A stretch of 23,382 nucleotides of DNA from Candidatus Latescibacteria bacterium 4484_181. GTDB lineage: Bacteria > Latescibacterota > MVCY01. The DNA is taken from positions 1-23,382 of the forward strand of contig MVCY01000036.1 in NCBI GenBank assembly GCA_002049985.1. Direction: 5' to 3'. Under the pieces are notes generated by a model. That model had not been told where the DNA came from. It saw nothing but the letters and a program-made list of their open reading frames with translations, and ran no database searches. Position numbers and translations under genes: made by a program. Positions within the stretch are counted from its first letter, which is position 1, and each line of letters opens with the position of its first letter. Below, piece by piece: positions 23,005 through 23,382 of this stretch.

Positions 23005-23382
23005 TTACCTTCCCACAAGTAGGGGGGCGATGTCGTTGGTCTTACCCTGGCCGCCCAGGGCACAGATCTGCTCGTCAGATTTGCCAAGATCTCTCAAGGG
23101 CAAGATGATATCCTGTCTGAGGTCCGGCACATAGGATTTTAATATCCGTAGGGGCACAGACGCCGTGAGCTTGTAGGTACCTGTGGTTGCCGGCACAAGT
23201 ATAGACTCTCCTCGTCGTATGTCCTGTTGTCCATTCGAGAAAAAGATTTTGCCCTCACCCTCCAAAACGGTCAGGATGTGAAAACTACGGCCATCGCATA
23301 TCTCCTGAAAAGATGTTCTCACGGTGAGCAGCTCCACAGTGAAAAAACGGCAAGCGATGAGATATTTTTTGCTGTTGTCTCC
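23005..23382 (-). CDS. manA: Class I mannose-6-phosphate isomerase, C-terminal part (runs off the window)
   Basis: The last 125 residues are present; the frame stays open to the window edge, so the catalytic N-terminal part with the zinc site lies outside. The visible part is the C-terminal cupin-like domain: KYLIACRFFTVELLTV, CDGRSFHILTVLEGEG, RRGESILVPATTGTYKL, and ILKSYVPDL. These match the end of type I phosphomannose isomerases, which interconvert mannose-6-phosphate and fructose-6-phosphate in the cytoplasm. The tail after KSYVP is about 40 residues longer than in short family members. It is the first gene seen of the minus-strand operon; 111 bases separate its stop from the NusG domain II start. 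A mannose-pathway enzyme facing a GH130-type gene is suggestive, but they are on opposite strands, 7 kb apart. Confidence 0.75.
   Translation of the reverse strand, partial: GDNSKKYLIACRFFTVELLTVRTSFQEICDGRSFHILTVLEGEGKIFFSNGQQDIRRGESILVPATTGTYKLTASVPLRILKSYVPDLRQDIILPLRDLGKSDEQICALGGQGKTNDIAPLLVGR

Noticed and set aside
1..23382. CRISPR arrays, tRNA or rRNA genes, insertion sequences
   Set aside because: No regularly spaced repeats, no T-loop/acceptor patterns, and no transposase motifs with terminal inverted repeats were found.

Overview
The window looks like part of a genome from an uncultured Gram-negative bacterium of the FCB-superphylum type (Latescibacteria, WOR-3 or Calditrichota-like). 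This is inference. The support is secreted proteins ending in FlgD/T9SS-like C-terminal domains, discoidin-like modules, a large outer-membrane barrel with Asp/Asn-rich loops, long TPR proteins, and an ExbB-ExbD-TonB-like-DUF4159 row. No rRNA, tRNA, CRISPR array or insertion sequence was recognised, so the phylum cannot be fixed from this window alone.

Layout, + strand. At 1-1065 a structured leader precedes a secreted CBM9-like protein, which is closed by two tandem terminators. At 1216-2007 there is a lipoprotein. At 2481-6766 there are two paralogous secreted proteins with discoidin-like modules, an Ig/FN3-like module and a FlgD-like C-terminal domain; the second is broken by a frame change near 6000. 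At 6952-9567 there is a large outer-membrane protein. A near-consensus sigma70 promoter (9611-9639) then leads into a row running to 15147: a TPR protein of about 1000 residues (broken near 11061-11067), ExbB-like, ExbD-like, and a TonB-like N-terminus joined to a DUF4159 domain (broken near 14495). A clear terminator at 15208-15253 ends the row. Next come carbohydrate genes: a GH130-type protein with at least one and probably two frame breaks, an intact xylulokinase-like FGGY kinase (16503-17993) and an (alpha/alpha)6 glycosidase-like protein (18060-19535). A 40-residue, very basic peptide with a near-perfect Shine-Dalgarno follows at 19649-19771.

About 1.5 kb (19772-21264) has no convincing gene. 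The right end is a minus-strand operon, read from the edge inwards: C-terminal part of a class I mannose-6-phosphate isomerase, a NusG domain II protein, a Gx/heptaprenyl-diphosphate-synthase component I membrane protein, and a DUF1614 membrane protein.

How it may work together (inference): the central block reads as an energised envelope machine. ExbB/ExbD would harvest ion flow, the TonB-like/DUF4159 protein would carry force across the periplasm, the TPR protein would be a periplasmic scaffold, and the barrel would be the outer-membrane partner. The neighbouring proteins with sorting-type C-terminal domains are candidate clients displayed on the cell surface. The repeated frame breaks in + strand genes from 4.5 to 16.3 kb need read-level checking, because they could be assembly errors, deletions between tandem paralogues, or true gene decay.
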